From: an uncultured Lachnospiraceae bacterium
Lineage (GTDB): Bacteria > Bacillota > Clostridia > Lachnospirales > Lachnospiraceae
NCBI GenBank assembly: GCA_947625205.1
Contig: CANQNN010000001.1
Location: 1 to 64,000 of the forward strand
DNA: 64,000 bases
Direction: 5' to 3'
Both the position numbers and the translations under genes were made by a program. Positions within the stretch are counted from its first letter, which is position 1. Every line of letters begins with the position of its first letter. Shown here piece after piece: positions 63,220 through 64,000 of this stretch. The notes beneath the pieces were generated by a model. It made no database searches and was not told where the DNA came from. It worked only from the letters and a program-made list of their open reading frames with translations.

Positions 63220-64000
63220 ATGTTTGAAATTGTAAAATATGCTGAAAGTTTTCAAAAACGGTGGGATTTGTTTGTACTGGAAAAAAGTTTGAATGGAACG
63301 TTTTTACAGACAAGAAAGTTTTTAAATTATCACCCGCAAGGTCGATTTATGGATGCTTCTTTAGTGATTTTGCAAGGAAGTACTATTGTAGCGGTTATTC
63401 CGGCACATGATGTTTGGAAAGAAGGAAAGAAGTGTTTTATATCACATGCAGGAAGTACATTTGGCGGTATCGTGATAGATAGAGGAAAGTATAATATTGC
63501 AACAATGGAAGAAATATTTCATTGTTTAGAAGAATATTTAAAATTTGAGAAGTATCAAAAGGCGGTTATGAAAATGACATCAGATATCTTTTCGGAACAA
63601 GATGGAGGTTTGTTTTCATACTATTTATATAAATATGGATGGCAATATTATGCTGAGTTGAGCCTCTGTATTAGATGTAATTGTTTATCGGAAAATATAT
63701 TAGACAGTTTTTCAAATAGTCGTAGGAGAGGGTGCCGATATGCTGAAAAAAATGGAATGGAATTTCAGAAGTTGGAAAATGAGATACAGATAACAGAATT
63801 CTATCAGGTCCTATGTAAGAATTTAAGAAAATATGAAACTGAACCCGTCCATACATTGGCGGAGCTGATGGAATTAAAAAAATATAGATTAAAAAATGAG
63901 ATAGAATTTTACGGAGCATATTGGAAGGGAAAGCTAATTGCTGGATCAATGGTTTTTTGCTTTGGAAAACGGGTATTTCATACGCAGTATCTCGCATCTG
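63220..64000 (+). CDS. GNAT/FemAB-like protein, cut by window end
   Basis: This open frame of 260 codons starts at ATG 63220 after GAGGAGGAG and runs off the right edge. The visible part reads MFEIVKYAESFQKRWDLFVL, then FLQTRKFLNYHPQGRF, FISHAGSTFGGIVIDRGKY, SNSRRRGCRYAEKNGMEFQK, and EFYGAYWKGKLIAGSMVFCF. The last segment is typical of the acetyl-CoA-type GNAT core seen in FemAB-like sugar acyltransferases. It is 13 bases from the preceding gene of similar type, so the two may act on the same amino sugar. Function is inferred from context. Confidence 0.7.
   Translation, partial: MFEIVKYAESFQKRWDLFVLEKSLNGTFLQTRKFLNYHPQGRFMDASLVILQGSTIVAVIPAHDVWKEGKKCFISHAGSTFGGIVIDRGKYNIATMEEIFHCLEEYLKFEKYQKAVMKMTSDIFSEQDGGLFSYYLYKYGWQYYAELSLCIRCNCLSENILDSFSNSRRRGCRYAEKNGMEFQKLENEIQITEFYQVLCKNLRKYETEPVHTLAELMELKKYRLKNEIEFYGAYWKGKLIAGSMVFCFGKRVFHTQYLAS

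Overview
The window looks like chromosomal DNA from a gut-type Lachnospiraceae (Clostridia). Grounds are AGGAGG-type ribosome sites, AddAB helicase-nuclease, DegV and PPi-type phosphofructokinase proteins, a Mn-type (yybP-ykoY) riboswitch, and a beta-mannoside locus of the kind known from Roseburia. Species cannot be fixed from the sequence. Bases 1-45 kb have balanced composition. From about 45.3 kb to the right edge the DNA is clearly AT-rich, with AT-rich codon use.

Layout. 1-5.3 kb: tRNA-Lys with a tandem tail made from its own T-arm, MATE exporter, tRNA-Leu, an SDR oxidoreductase, a 59-residue protein, and a histidine kinase/response regulator pair. 5.4-12.5 kb: a large propeller-like plus solute-binding lipoprotein, a membrane-anchored lipase-like protein, a 91-bp tandem repeat array, a second MATE protein, and a cation antiporter behind a yybP-ykoY riboswitch with an overlapping terminator. 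12.5-22.8 kb: DegV, a LacI regulator, a frame-broken AraC regulator, then a six-gene beta-mannoside operon (binding protein, two permeases, 2-epimerase, two GH130 phosphorylases). 22.9-29 kb: phosphofructokinase, a half-size DMT transporter, pyridoxal kinase-like protein, LacI regulator and glycogen phosphorylase. 29-33 kb: cysteine synthase and a MetNIQ methionine importer. 33-40.5 kb: AddB and AddA. 40.5-45.2 kb: an Xre regulator, a secreted protein, a membrane GT-C-like protein, a GT2 enzyme and a coiled-coil protein bracketed by inverted repeats.

45.3-64 kb is a surface-glycan cluster: GT4 and GT2 glycosyltransferases, a sugar epimerase, a 3,4-ketoisomerase and a DegT aminotransferase (together suggesting a dTDP-3-amino-3,6-dideoxyhexose), acyltransferase, flippase and two FemAB/GNAT-like proteins. 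It also carries two radical SAM proteins and a glycyl radical enzyme with its activating enzyme, which is unusual for a polysaccharide locus.

The most striking cross-cutting signal is six runs of 8-10 G on the + strand. One lies in a 5' leader and five lie in genes: a response regulator, the AraC regulator, a radical SAM protein, an acyltransferase and a FemAB-like protein. In the AraC gene (8 G) and the acyltransferase gene (10 G) the run breaks the frame, and 9 G would restore it. This suggests slipped-strand phase variation of regulation and surface-glycan decoration, unless the runs are homopolymer assembly errors.
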